From Paraburkholderia silviterrae (GTDB lineage: Bacteria > Pseudomonadota > Gammaproteobacteria > Burkholderiales > Burkholderiaceae), in the NCBI RefSeq assembly GCF_004353915.1, contig NZ_SMRP01000012.1, positions 1-64,000 of the forward strand: a DNA stretch of 64,000 bases. Reading direction: 5' to 3'. Both the position numbers and the translations under genes were made by a program. Below the pieces are notes generated by a model. The model was not told the origin of the DNA. It saw only the letters and a program-made list of their open reading frames with translations, and did not search any database. Shown here piece by piece: positions 25,852 through 35,228 of this stretch. The number at the start of each line of letters is the position of its first letter. Within the stretch, counting starts at the first letter, position 1.

Positions 25852-26145
25852 TCATAGAAGGAACCGGTCGCGGTTCTTCGCATCCTTGATCCAGTTCGGC
25901 GCACGGCCCCGGCCCGACCAGGTTGCCCCGGTCTTCGGATCACGATATCTGGCCGGCACAGCGCTTTCGGCCGTTTTCCTCGGTCTGCCGCGCCCGCGTC
26001 CGAAGATGTCCTGCTCGGTGAACCCGTAGTCGGCCACCTTGGCCCGGATGTCCGCGAGGACCTCCTGAAACTCTGCCGCCCGGGCCGCCGCCGCCTGCGC
26101 CTCGAGCTCGGCCATTTGGGCTTTCAGCTCCTTGAATGTCGCCAA
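25852..26145 (-). CDS. H-NS family nucleoid protein
   Basis: The product (about 97 residues from TTG 26145) has an N-terminal coiled coil (ELKAQMAELEAQAAAARAAE) and the C-terminal DNA-binding motif DPKTGATWSGRGRAPNWI. These proteins bind A+T-rich DNA and silence foreign genes. I favour TTG 26145 because GGGGGA lies upstream; ATG 26184 would add 13 residues. It is one of three H-NS-family genes in the window. Confidence 0.8.
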   Translation of the reverse strand: MATFKELKAQMAELEAQAAAARAAEFQEVLADIRAKVADYGFTEQDIFGRGRGRPRKTAESAVPARYRDPKTGATWSGRGRAPNWIKDAKNRDRFLL

Positions 26146-26288
26146 GATTCGTCTCCCCCACGTAGATTCGGTGATGGCGATCATAGCCCGCTTCGCGTCA
26201 GTGCGACCGGCAGCTGCCCCCCAGTCGCAAGCGGGAATCCAGACCCGGCACGCGCCCCCTGGCGCGCCTGCAGCTGGTCCACCAGTGA

Positions 26289-26630
26289 CTAGAACAACCC
26301 CTGCTGCCGCACATCCCGCGGGGGCGGCAGCGAGACCTTCGCGCGGTGAGCGGTGCGACGGCGCGCGAGGCGGCGCACATGGGCCACGAGCTCGGCCCGG
26401 ACGCCCTCCGCCACCAGTACCAGTGAATACAGCTGCAGGCCGTCGGGTCCGGATTCAGGTCGTGCGCGCAACGAAATGCGCAGGGCCACGCGCCGCGCGC
26501 GATCGAGCAGCTGGGTGCGGCTCATACCTGGCCAGCACGCGGCGACCAGTGCCGCGACCGGCGGCGGAAGGGATTCGGGGGCGCAGCCGGCGGGCAGCGC
26601 GAGAGCAACGAGTTCGAAGCGGACGGCCAT
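26289..26630 (-). CDS. Hypothetical protein, intact paralogue of a pseudogene at 57 kb
   Basis: The 113-residue protein (FELVALALPAGCAPESLPPP, CWPGMSRTQLLDRARR) has no recognised domain. A related sequence at 57059-57381 has the same order of motifs but is interrupted by a stop. It sits beside the H-NS gene, as does the decayed copy at 57 kb, suggesting a paired module. Confidence 0.55.
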   Translation of the reverse strand: MAVRFELVALALPAGCAPESLPPPVAALVAACWPGMSRTQLLDRARRVALRISLRARPESGPDGLQLYSLVLVAEGVRAELVAHVRRLARRRTAHRAKVSLPPPRDVRQQGLF

Positions 26631-26892
26631 ATCGTGGGGAAATGCTGTTCTAACCTGTTGGGAAGACCGGGCGACCTGCCCATCCCGGCATCAATCCCGC
26701 TGCGCTGCAAACCCCTGGCGCAGCCGGCTTCATCGCTACCCGCTGACCATCGCAGAAGCCGCCAGAGCACCGTAGAGCACCACCGCCGCGCCAAAGCGGA
26801 TCCAGGTTTTTCCCAAAAATGTGCAACACAACCAAGCCATTAAGATAATCCTTCTTATCACAATGCATCGATTTTCGCAGTAAACTCCGTGC

Positions 26893-28623
26893 ATGACAAA
26901 TCGTCCTGACCGGCCGCCCGCCCCGCCTGCCCCCGAACCCGCCGGCTTTCCCGATGCCGATGAACTCGCCATGCTGCGCGCCTGGTATTCGGGCCTGTCC
27001 GTGCGCCAGGCCGTGGCGCGCTACCTGCCCGCGCGGCTCGGTGACGGCAAGTCCGCACGCGGCGTGCTGGGCACCCTCCGGCGCCGGCTGCAGGCGCGCG
27101 CGCGCGCGGCGCACCGCGACGACTGGGTAGCCCTGTTCGACCATCCCGCGGAAGAACGCGAACGGCACGCGAAGGCCGTCGCCCAGGCGATCGACGCCCT
27201 GCGCACCGCGCGCCCACCCGAGCCGCAGATCGCCGATGCCATCGCGCAGTGGTTCGCGCCGCGCGCGGTGCGGGTGCTGCACGCGCACGGCATCACGACG
27301 CTGGCGGACCTCACCGTGCGCATCCCGCGCCGGCGCCAGTGGTGGAAAGCCGTGCCGGGGCTCGGACTGGCCAGCGCCCGCGCGATCGAGGCGTTCTTCG
27401 CGGCGTGGCCCGCCCTCACGGAAAAGGCCCGCGCGCTCGTGGTCGCGGACCGGCGCGGCCCGATGGACATGATGTGCGTGCCGTGGGAAGCGATCCGGGT
27501 GCCGCACGAGGTCGACGGCTCCGATGGAACCTTCCGCGCGCCGCCCGCCACCTGCACGCTCGACGCGTCGAACGATTACGAGGCCGTCCAGACCTGGCTT
27601 GCACTGCACGAATCGCCCGCCACCCAGCGCACCTACCGGAAGGAAGCGGAGCGGCTGATCCTGTGGGCCATCGTCGAGCGCGGACGGGCGCTGTCGTCGC
27701 TCACGACCGAAGACGCCATCGCCTACCGCACCTTCCTGCGCCACCCCTCGCCCCGCGGCCGCTGGGTGGGTCCCGTGCGGGCGCGCACCTCGCCGGACTG
27801 GCGGCCGTTCAACGGCAGCCTCTCGGCGCGCTCCGTCGCGCACGCCCTGTCGATTCTCGGCGCGCTGTTCCGCTGGCTAATCGAGCAGCGCTACGTGCTC
27901 GCCAATCCGTTTGCCGGCGTGAAGGTGCGCGACGCGACCGGCACCCGGGTGCTCGATACCTCGCACGCGTTCAGCGAGGGCGAATGGGCGCTCGTGCGCA
28001 CCATCGCCGATGGGCTCGAATGGTCGTACGGCTGGTCGGCGCCGGCGGCGCAGCGGCTGCGCTTCCTGCTGGATTTCGGGTATGCGACCGGCCTGCGCGC
28101 GAGCGAGCTCATCGGCGCGACGCTGGGACACGTCGAAACCGATCCGCGCGGCGACCACTGGTTGCGCGTGACAGGCAAGGGCAGGAAACTGGCACGCGTC
28201 GCGCTGCCACCGCTCGCGTGGGACGCGCTCGCACGCTATCTCGCCGAACGCGGCCTGCCGGTGCTGCCCGTGCGCTGGAATCCGCAAACACCCATGATCG
28301 GCAGCCTTGACGTGGGCACCCGCGCGGACCGCGACGCGGCGATCAGCAGCGTGCGCCTGTGGATGGTGATGCGGCGGTTCTTTGTGCTGGCTGCGGATGC
28401 CATCGAGGCCGATCACGCGCCGCTCGCGGAAAAGCTGCGCCGCGCGAGCCCCCACTGGATGCGCCACACGCACGCCACGCACGCGCTGGGTCGCGGCGCA
28501 GAGCTCACCACCGTGCGCGACAACCTGCGGCATGCCTCGGTGTCGACGACTTCGATCTACCTGCACAGCGACGAGGTCAAGCGCGCGCGGCAGATTGCGG
28601 AGGCGTTCAGCAAAGCAAAATGA
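26893..28623 (+). CDS. Large site-specific tyrosine integrase
   Basis: The 576-residue protein has a long N-terminal part (1-210) including a helix-hairpin-helix-like stretch (VPGLGLASARAIEAFF), an arm/core-binding region (ATQRTYRKEAERLILWAI) and the catalytic domain with Arg in YATGLRASELIG, HxxR in HWMRHTHATHAL and Tyr in TTSIYLHSDEV. All catalytic positions appear present, so activity is plausible. It probably mobilised a plasmid or island segment here; its attachment site is not identified. Confidence 0.85.
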   Translation: MTNRPDRPPAPPAPEPAGFPDADELAMLRAWYSGLSVRQAVARYLPARLGDGKSARGVLGTLRRRLQARARAAHRDDWVALFDHPAEERERHAKAVAQAIDALRTARPPEPQIADAIAQWFAPRAVRVLHAHGITTLADLTVRIPRRRQWWKAVPGLGLASARAIEAFFAAWPALTEKARALVVADRRGPMDMMCVPWEAIRVPHEVDGSDGTFRAPPATCTLDASNDYEAVQTWLALHESPATQRTYRKEAERLILWAIVERGRALSSLTTEDAIAYRTFLRHPSPRGRWVGPVRARTSPDWRPFNGSLSARSVAHALSILGALFRWLIEQRYVLANPFAGVKVRDATGTRVLDTSHAFSEGEWALVRTIADGLEWSYGWSAPAAQRLRFLLDFGYATGLRASELIGATLGHVETDPRGDHWLRVTGKGRKLARVALPPLAWDALARYLAERGLPVLPVRWNPQTPMIGSLDVGTRADRDAAISSVRLWMVMRRFFVLAADAIEADHAPLAEKLRRASPHWMRHTHATHALGRGAELTTVRDNLRHASVSTTSIYLHSDEVKRARQIAEAFSKAK

Positions 28624-28742
28624 ACATGAGGTCGCTCATATGCAGCCGCCCATGAGCGGGACACGCGGAGGTGTCGGCCGCCACATGTGGGTGGGCTTTT
28701 CCGCGACTTTACTCCAGGCCTCCCTCCTTCCATTTGCCCAGC

Positions 28743-29180
28743 ATGAAACGCGTTTCCGTCCGGCGCTCCCCGAACCACGGCAAGGGCGTGTTCGCCCTTC
28801 GTCCGCTTTCCCGTGGTGAGCGCGTGTTCGAATACCGGGGGCTCGTAACCACCTGGCGGGAAGCGTCGCGTCACTACGTGCGACGCGACGATGAGAGCCA
28901 TACGTTCCTGTTCGGCCTGTCCGACGGGCGGGTGATCGATGGCGGGCGCGGCGGGAACGGCGCCCGGTGGCTGAACCATGCGTGCTCCGCAAACTGCGAA
29001 GCGGCTCAGGAAGGCGGCCGCGTCTACATCGAGGCCATCCGCAACATTGCGCCCGGCGAAGAGCTCTTCATCGACTACGCGCTCGAGGTTCCATCGAAAC
29101 CGTCCAGGAAATCCCTCAGCGAATACGCCTGCCGCTGCGGGATAAGGTGTTGCCGCAGAACCATGCTCGGCCACGTCTAA
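28743..29180 (+). CDS. SET-domain protein
   Basis: From ATG 28743 the 145-residue protein is one SET domain: HGKGVFALRPLSRGERV, EYRGLV, NGARWLNHACSANCEA, VYIEAIRNIAPGEELFIDY and a C-terminal Cys cluster (CRCGIRCCR). SET enzymes methylate lysines; bacterial targets are mostly unknown. A truncated copy lies at 60191-60577. Upstream frame extension to 28671 is not needed. Confidence 0.8.
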   Translation: MKRVSVRRSPNHGKGVFALRPLSRGERVFEYRGLVTTWREASRHYVRRDDESHTFLFGLSDGRVIDGGRGGNGARWLNHACSANCEAAQEGGRVYIEAIRNIAPGEELFIDYALEVPSKPSRKSLSEYACRCGIRCCRRTMLGHV

Positions 29181-29262
29181 CCGAGCCGGACTCTTTTGTC
29201 GACCACTCCGTCGAGAATCTTTACCCTAGAATGCGGTTTTCGGCCTTCCTTCCAACATCGCT

Positions 29263-30075
29263 ATGCCGACAACAGCCGCGCAGTTGCGAATCCGGTACCT
29301 GTACCACTATCAACGTTATGGTGGCCAGGCGTCTACTCGCCTCGAGGCGATGCTGCGATCAAACAGGCTTTATCTGTCGAGTCCGGCCCGGTTCAATGAC
29401 CCGTGGGACTGTCGCCCGTGGTTCGATCTGTCCGCCCTTGACACTCAAGCCGGCCGCGAGGAACACATCGCGTGGTTCATGCGCCTTCCTCAGGCCCGTG
29501 ATACGGACGCCGAGGAAATGCGCAGGAATCCGGAGCTGCTCCGGTTCATGGTGGAAGATTGTTCGCGCAGCCTCGGTGTGCGGATGAATGACGAATATCG
29601 TGTTTACTGCCTGACCCCAAGCGATCAAAACATGCTGATGTGGTCGCACTACAGCGGTGACCACAAAGGAATTTGCCTTCAGTTTAATGTGCGGAGCGAG
29701 CCGTTTGTCGGGGCATGCCAAGTCTCGTATCAAGAGCGCTTACCGCTGAGCACGTTGCCAGAGCATGAAGACGATGCGATGACAAAAGCCCTGCTAACAA
29801 AGTCGGACGTCTGGAGCTACGAACGCGAATTCCGGGTGGTGGCGAAGAACCCGCAATACGCGAGCCTAGGAGTTCCCACTGCAAGCGATGGCTTTGTAGC
29901 AATGAGTGAAAACGCGCTTGAGCGAATCATCATCGGATGCGGCTGCACTGACGGTGAGGCCGACGCGATCGTCGAAATGGTGCGTCAGTTCCGACCACGA
30001 GTTGCAGTAAGACGCGCTCGGCGCCGTACAGATGTCTATGGGCTGGCATTTACGGACATCCATGCGGGTCATTAG
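29263..30075 (+). CDS. DUF2971 family protein
   Basis: The 270-residue protein has the DUF2971 pattern: LYHYQRYGG, RLYLSSPARFNDPWDCRPWF, YCLTPSDQNMLMWSHYSGDH, KGICLQFN, and KSDVWSYEREFRVV. Family function is not well established; members occur in defence-rich islands. It precedes the AlbA_2 gene on the same strand by 57 bp. Confidence 0.8.
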   Translation: MPTTAAQLRIRYLYHYQRYGGQASTRLEAMLRSNRLYLSSPARFNDPWDCRPWFDLSALDTQAGREEHIAWFMRLPQARDTDAEEMRRNPELLRFMVEDCSRSLGVRMNDEYRVYCLTPSDQNMLMWSHYSGDHKGICLQFNVRSEPFVGACQVSYQERLPLSTLPEHEDDAMTKALLTKSDVWSYEREFRVVAKNPQYASLGVPTASDGFVAMSENALERIIIGCGCTDGEADAIVEMVRQFRPRVAVRRARRRTDVYGLAFTDIHAGH

Positions 30076-30132
30076 CGTCCAGAATGTACGCGATAATTGT
30101 GTTCCGTCGAAATTGCTACGCGAGGCCATTCA

Positions 30133-31527
30133 GTGTTCCCGACAATCGATGAGACGCGACGGCTCCTTCAGAGCCTGTCCGAAAGTTACGCGGTGGAAGT
30201 CAAGCGCTGGTTTGATCCGGGTCAACAAGAAGGGCAAGCGAAGGTCATCAGAGCGCTCATTGCGTTGCGAAACAACGGTGGTGGAAGGTTGGTCATTGGA
30301 TTTGATAATGAGACGATGCAGCCTGTCCACACTGGTAGCCCGCAGGATGTTCGTGCTGTCTTTGTGCAAGACGATATACAGGCGCTCGTGAGCCGTTTCG
30401 CTTCGGAGCCTTTCGAGATCGCGATTCAGTACGTCGACTATGACGGCGCTGAATTTCCAGTCATCTGCGTACCGGCGGGGGTTCGTACCCCCGTCGCGAC
30501 CAAGTCGGAACTGAAGGATGCCACCAACCAGAAAGCGCTCGTCCCGATTCACGCGGTGTTCGTGCGGACCCTTTCAAGCAACAACACGGTGAGTACGGCG
30601 TCTGCGCAATGGAGAGACTGGCAGAGGATCGCGGAGATCTGCTTCGATAATCGCGAAGCGGACATCGGACGTTTTTTGCGCCGGCACCTCACAGGATTCT
30701 CCGCCGGCGCGTTAAAGCAGATTCTGGGCGCAGTGGGTGAGGAAAGCACCGAGCCCCAGGGCAAAACAGTTGACCCGGGGACGTCGCTGGTCCGGGGACG
30801 GGAACGCTTCACGGAGGTCGTTGCCGAGAGATCGCTAACGCTACCACCAACGGGGTTTTGGGAGGTCTCGATGATCCTTGACGGAGAGGTTCCGCCGCAG
30901 AACTTGGGCAAGTTCATGAATTTGGTGAGTGCGAGCAATCCTGAATACACCGGCTGGCCAGTATGGTTTAGCAGCACTTCTTTCCAGCATGCCGCGGATC
31001 GTCCACACGTGTACAAGGATCAGTGGGAGGCGCTCGTAGTCCAGTTCGGGAGACATATTGACTTCATGCAGTTTGATCCCAAAGGGGCCTTTTACCATCT
31101 GCGCGCGCTATACGACGATATGCGGTCGACAAACCGGAGCCCCGAACCGGGAACGGCATTCGATATTTCGATGCCGGTTTTCGACTGTGCAGAAGCAATC
31201 GCAGTGGGGTTGGCATTTGCCAAGGCGATGGGATGCGATGAAGACAGTGTAACGCTAGAGTTCGCTTTCCGGTGGTCCGGCCTTCGTGATCGGGAGCTGA
31301 CATCATGGATTATTCCGGGACGCTACATTTCTCCGGGCCGCAAAGCGTACCAGGATGAAATAACGCTTGACCAGTCCGTACCCCTAAGCACACCGCCTTC
31401 AGCGATCGGTGGATTATTGACGTCAATGCTGCAGCCGCTTTATGGGCTTTTTGACGGCTTCTCGCTGAGTACCAAGACGATCGAGGAACTGTCCGCTCAA
31501 CTGGTTGAGCGCAGGGCACAGATCTAG
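30133..31527 (+). CDS. AlbA_2 (Schlafen-type) domain protein
   Basis: The protein (about 464 residues from GTG 30133, with GAGG 7 nt upstream) starts with an AlbA_2/Schlafen-like region: YAVEVKRWFDPG, IRALIALRNNGGGRLVIGFD, and IAIQYVDYDGAEFPVICVPA, about residues 15-150. The rest is unassigned. Such domains bind nucleic acid and often appear in antiviral or regulatory settings. A TTG at 30097 would extend it. With the DUF2971 gene it may form a two-gene unit. Confidence 0.7.
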   Translation: MFPTIDETRRLLQSLSESYAVEVKRWFDPGQQEGQAKVIRALIALRNNGGGRLVIGFDNETMQPVHTGSPQDVRAVFVQDDIQALVSRFASEPFEIAIQYVDYDGAEFPVICVPAGVRTPVATKSELKDATNQKALVPIHAVFVRTLSSNNTVSTASAQWRDWQRIAEICFDNREADIGRFLRRHLTGFSAGALKQILGAVGEESTEPQGKTVDPGTSLVRGRERFTEVVAERSLTLPPTGFWEVSMILDGEVPPQNLGKFMNLVSASNPEYTGWPVWFSSTSFQHAADRPHVYKDQWEALVVQFGRHIDFMQFDPKGAFYHLRALYDDMRSTNRSPEPGTAFDISMPVFDCAEAIAVGLAFAKAMGCDEDSVTLEFAFRWSGLRDRELTSWIIPGRYISPGRKAYQDEITLDQSVPLSTPPSAIGGLLTSMLQPLYGLFDGFSLSTKTIEELSAQLVERRAQI

Positions 31528-31538
31528 GTGCACTGCTC

Positions 31539-31766
31539 ATGTGGTCACTGGGGGAGATCAAGGGCGTAGCCGTAGATGACGTTAATCTGCCTCCTTATGG
31601 GCAAGCCATCTTTTGCTATCGCGGCGAATTTCTTACCCTGTCTGTATCATTTGTTATTGACGGGTTAGAAAAAAGCCTGGAGCAAGACGAACTTCGCGCC
31701 GCCCTGCATCCAGGCGCCTCTTCTTACCGGGGAGGACTAGTTTCAGCCTCCCGTAGACCGTACTAA
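31539..31766 (+). CDS. Possible small protein after the AlbA_2 gene
   Basis: The 75-residue frame (ATG 31539; MWSLGEIKGVAVDDVNLPPY, FVIDGLEKSLEQDELRAALH) has plausible composition and lies 11 bp after the AlbA_2 stop. No family and no clear Shine-Dalgarno. Confidence 0.35.
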   Translation: MWSLGEIKGVAVDDVNLPPYGQAIFCYRGEFLTLSVSFVIDGLEKSLEQDELRAALHPGASSYRGGLVSASRRPY

Positions 31767-31963
31767 AAGTGTCACAACTTCGACGGTAAATGTGTCAACA
31801 ACCACACCCGTCGCGGCGAAATCAACAAGATCCTCAATGGAATTCGTAGCGTGGCGCCTGCGAACTGAAAGTGTCACCTGAGAATCTGCGCGAACGGTCA
31901 CCAAGGCGATCCGGCCGCAGTGGTGCCGATAAGCGCTCCTTTCCGGGCCGCAGGGCAGCGCAA
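31767..31963. other. Gap with IS-like debris
   Basis: Contains two copies of aaagtgtcac (about 31,764 and 31,867), a motif that resembles IS ends, and leads into the IS66 fragment. No gene. Confidence 0.4.
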
Positions 31964-32125
31964 TGCGGACTCTTTGTTTTGGATGTTGAAGCGATCCGGG
32001 ACAAGCCGCCCGACGAGCGCTGCGCGCATCGCCAGGAACACGCGCGGGCGGTACTCGATCGACTCCATGCACGTCTCACAACCGCGCTGGAAACGCTCTC
32101 GCACAAATCCGACATCCAGGGCTAG
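31964..32125 (+). pseudogene. IS66 transposase fragment
   Basis: The frame reads LFVLDVEAIRDKPPDERCAH, RQEHARAVLDRLHARLTTAL and ETLSHKSD, matching the C-terminal half of IS66-type TnpC (IRxxPPxxRxxxRQ...LDxLxxWL...LSxKS). Only about 50 codons remain. Confidence 0.7.
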
Positions 32126-32373
32126 CCCTGTACCTTTAGAACCATGAGCCCGAGCATTTCCGCACGCTTCCTCGCATCCTCAGGTGTTGCGCAACAATCA
32201 ATCCAGAAGTCGGTTCCTTCCACGCGAATCGCATAGGGCGGCACATCGTCACCGCATTCGTCTTGCCGGTAAATGACCACTTGAGCAGAACCTTTTAGAT
32301 AGCCAGTCATTTCGGCACGACACTCCGGGTAGACCTTCGCTACGTGTTCGGCCTGTAGAGATGTAAGACTCAT
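32122..32373 (-). CDS. Small hypothetical protein
   Basis: The 83-residue protein (LQAEHVAKVYPECRAEMTGY, GTDFWIDCCATPEDARKRAE) has good protein-like composition, ATG 32373 and AAGG upstream. No known family. It follows the GNAT gene in the same orientation. Confidence 0.55.
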   Translation of the reverse strand: MSLTSLQAEHVAKVYPECRAEMTGYLKGSAQVVIYRQDECGDDVPPYAIRVEGTDFWIDCCATPEDARKRAEMLGLMVLKVQG

Positions 32374-32385
32374 CGTTTTGGTACC

Positions 32386-32928
32386 TTATGGACGACTGAA
32401 CGTGTGAGCAACACCATCGAGCGCTCCTGCTCGTCCGTTTTGTTGAAATCCGTTGCGCTCCAGCCAAATAGCGAATCGATCATTCTGTACCTCCTGGATC
32501 TCGATGCGATCGAAACGCAACTCAAATTCGCTGCTTATGGCCTCTATCAACAACGTAAAGAAGCCCTTGCCGCGGTACTCCGGGCTCACTTCAATATTAG
32601 CGAGGCAAAGTGCTTTGCCACCTCGCAGACGAGCTCCGGGCGTGCCACTTCTACAGTACGCGGCGAGCACGTTCCCTCTGTACCATCGCGACATCCCCAT
32701 GGGGCGTGTTCGGGATACGCCCTCAAAAACCTTGAGCCAGCGCAGGAAGCGCGCTATTTCCCTCGCGAACACTGGTTGCATACCCGCATTGGCCTCCAAT
32801 CCATCGCCTTCGACTGGCGCTGCCTCCTTACTCCCGGGGACGATCTCCCCATGCGTTGATTGTCCATCCAGCAGCTTGTGAGAAGTTGCTTGCTGGCCGT
32901 GCCGTAGAGGCTTCGTCGTCGTTGGCAT
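32386..32928 (-). CDS. GNAT-like acetyltransferase
   Basis: In the 180-residue protein the C-terminal half has the acetyl-CoA-binding pattern LANIEVSPEYRGKGFFTLLI and IEIQEVQNDRFAIWLERNGF, typical of GNAT folds. The N-terminal 50 residues look disordered. Start ATG 32928 is 8 bp after the next gene's stop. Substrate unknown. Confidence 0.6.
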   Translation of the reverse strand: MPTTTKPLRHGQQATSHKLLDGQSTHGEIVPGSKEAAPVEGDGLEANAGMQPVFAREIARFLRWLKVFEGVSRTRPMGMSRWYRGNVLAAYCRSGTPGARLRGGKALCLANIEVSPEYRGKGFFTLLIEAISSEFELRFDRIEIQEVQNDRFAIWLERNGFQQNGRAGALDGVAHTFSRP

Positions 32929-32936
32929 CGCCGCTC

Positions 32937-33287
32937 TCAGGAGGCGCGAAGCTTGTCCAGCACTTCCACATAGCTGTGATGCAGCTCGGGCCAGTCATCG
33001 TCGGGCGCCAGTACGGCAGGATCGAGGCGGCCAGACGCTACCGCAAAACGCACTGCCGGATGGCAATGACCAACCTTTGCCAGCCAGCCGGCACAGGCAA
33101 ATTCCTCTCCCTCCCGCGACTGGTGACACGCAAACATGCTGGCACCGAAATCGGGTCCCATGCCGCGATGATCAGGGCAAGTGGCGGCCAGCTTTTCGGC
33201 CAGTTCAAGGCTGAAATTTGGGATATCCCCCGCCGCCGCTGCGCGGCGCCAGGGACACGATGCGCAAGGCTTACCTGGCGTCTTCAA
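32937..33287 (-). CDS. DUF6283 family protein
   Basis: The 116-residue protein has CASCPWRR, ACHQSREGEEFACAGWL and a final helical part, as in DUF6283. Cys/His positions suggest metal binding. TTG 33287 with AGGAGG upstream is the likely start; it overlaps the end of the preceding gene by 17 bp. Confidence 0.65.
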   Translation of the reverse strand: MKTPGKPCASCPWRRAAAAGDIPNFSLELAEKLAATCPDHRGMGPDFGASMFACHQSREGEEFACAGWLAKVGHCHPAVRFAVASGRLDPAVLAPDDDWPELHHSYVEVLDKLRAS

Positions 33288-33915
33288 GTTGCCAATCCTC
33301 CTTCGTCAAAACAGTGGCCTCGCCCGGCGCCGGGTAGCCAACTTCCTGCGTCCAGAAATTCAGGCATGGCCAGGCGGCTTTGCCGTTACGCTCACGAATC
33401 GCACAAAACCCGGCGTGCGCGAGCCCGTGCACACCCATGTACGCACGCATCTGCAAGGCCAGCTGGATCGCCTCACCGTCGCCGCCGTATTCGTCGTCAC
33501 GAATGATTTCTTCGCCGGGCAACGCAAGCTCGACGCCCGCAGCCCATGCCCACGCGGTCGCCTCCGGATCTGAACATTGAATCACAGCCCGATAGAGGGG
33601 TTCGTCCGGGTGCAGGCCGGCATCCTCGACCATCCTCAGCATTTCGCGTTGGCCCGCATAAAGGTTCCCGTCCATCAGTGACCGGAAGCAGCGTGGCGTA
33701 ATCGCCAGATGCCCCGCCTCATGGAGCATCGTCGAGATACGGCATGCGGGATCGACGACCAGTTCCCCCTGGTCAAGACGGCACCCTTTTGAAAAGCCGT
33801 TCGCGCCGGTCTCGTAGCGGGCGCGAATTCCAATCTCACTGAAGAAACGCATCACCCTGTCCCGCGTTTGCGGGGAGTCGATCTGATAGTCCGACGGCAT
33901 ATGTGCTCGCATCAT
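33271..33915 (-). CDS. HExxH peptidase-like protein
   Basis: From ATG 33915 the 214-residue product has a zinc-peptidase-like motif in STMLHEAGHLAITP and a downstream acidic helix (DPEATAWAWAAGVE) that may supply a third ligand, reminiscent of ImmA/IrrE-type or related metallopeptidases. It overlaps the preceding stop by ATGA. Substrate unknown; ImmA-type proteins cleave repressors. Confidence 0.6.
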   Translation of the reverse strand: MMRAHMPSDYQIDSPQTRDRVMRFFSEIGIRARYETGANGFSKGCRLDQGELVVDPACRISTMLHEAGHLAITPRCFRSLMDGNLYAGQREMLRMVEDAGLHPDEPLYRAVIQCSDPEATAWAWAAGVELALPGEEIIRDDEYGGDGEAIQLALQMRAYMGVHGLAHAGFCAIRERNGKAAWPCLNFWTQEVGYPAPGEATVLTKEDWQLEDAR

Positions 33916-34178
33916 GTCCGCTCCCGGACGCGGCTCATCATCTGGCGGGCTGTACGACGGATCCTCCGCGCCGCCGCCACTGGCGTATCGGAAACCGACG
34001 TCCAGTCGTTGTGCCACCACTCGATGAGCGCCGCTGCCTCCCGATCAGTGCTGGCCGACATGACCTCGCGCATCTCTTCAGCGACAGCGTCCCACCAGAC
34101 TGACGGTTCGTGGTCACTTGCCCGGGGATCGATCGCCTGCCGGTAGAGCGTCCTGATCTCATCGAAAGATAGTGTCAT
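33912..34178 (-). CDS. Small helical protein coupled to peptidase-like gene
   Basis: The 88-residue product (MTLSFDEIRTLYRQAIDPRA, TDREAAALIEWWHNDW) is helical and ends in the ATGA overlap with the peptidase-like gene. Possibly its partner. No family recognised. Confidence 0.6.
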   Translation of the reverse strand: MTLSFDEIRTLYRQAIDPRASDHEPSVWWDAVAEEMREVMSASTDREAAALIEWWHNDWTSVSDTPVAAARRIRRTARQMMSRVRERT

Positions 34179-34184
34179 GGCTTT

Positions 34185-34421
34185 TCAGGCGCCTTTTCCG
34201 GCCGAATCTCGCGAAACCTCAATTCTATCGAGCTCGAAATGCACTTCCGCGTATGCGGCATTGCATCGCCAGAGCTCCCTCCCATCGCGATCAAAAATCG
34301 CCTGCCCCTTCACCACCGTGCATCGCGCCTGTGGATAGACGGGACCGTGTCCATTCATTGCGGCTGACAAGGCGCTTCGCTCCTTGCAGCGCGCCAGATA
34401 CGTTCCGTCACGCAAAGCCAT
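34185..34421 (-). CDS. Small hypothetical protein
   Basis: From ATG 34421 (GGAGAG upstream) the 78-residue protein reads MALRDGTYLARCKERSALSA, ending AGKGA. Beta-rich appearance. First gene of the small-protein cassette at 32.1-34.4 kb. Confidence 0.55.
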   Translation of the reverse strand: MALRDGTYLARCKERSALSAAMNGHGPVYPQARCTVVKGQAIFDRDGRELWRCNAAYAEVHFELDRIEVSRDSAGKGA

Positions 34422-35228
34422 TGATCTCTCCGGATTTCGTCGCTTCCGTATCTTATCCTGACCGCCGCCGCGTGCCTGGCGGGGTAACTTCAGATCCAGT
34501 ACACAGGGGCGGTCATCCCCTGGCGTAGAACATATTAAATCTGTCACCGTTGCGACATTAACGTGTCAATCGGACATCAGGTTGCCGCCCAAGAGAGGAG
34601 AAGCTGTCAGTGGCAACGGCATAGCAACGCAAACCAGCCATCATCACATTGGGAGGAAGCCGTCCTCCTGCGAGGCAAGCAGATTGCAGTTTCAAACGTA
34701 GCGGCGATTGATGAGTCGGTCGCGGCACCACAAGGTATACCAGCACTGGAGAATCCCTCAGGATTCCGACCATAACGCATCCTTTCATGGACCGCATTTT
34801 CATTGAATAGGATTCCGATGTTAATGCAAATGAAACTTATACATAAGAATAGGTAGGTTTTTCTGTCTGATCATCTCCGAGACACTCAGAGAAGATAATC
34901 ACCTCAGCGATCGCTGGGTAGGCGCAGATTCGAGAGATGGCGCATTTTGGTCGCTGCAGGAAGACCAAATATTTGACGAAGCGTCTCGATCCGTCACGCG
35001 CGGGTAGCAGCTGACTAGACCAACTGTCTCTGATGCAACCAACACGATTTTCGTTAGAGACAAGACCATCGAAAAGCGTTCGCCGTGTTGCAGGCGAATT
35101 GATACATTCAATACGATCGCATGTAAATTAACGCTTTCATTGCGCTTCGAGTGGCAATAGAATTGTCAATCCGCCACACCACTTTCATTGCGCGACGGGG
35201 CTTTCCGCGTGAATCTGGATTGACAGAT
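34422..35228. other. Long gap with dispersed repeat
   Basis: About 800 bp with no supported gene. A 32-nt block (aacatattaaatctgtca, then ccgttgcgacat) at about 34,529-34,559 recurs at about 60,164-60,195, where it breaks the SET copy. The stretch 34,800-35,220 is A+T-richer and unassigned. Confidence 0.5.
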
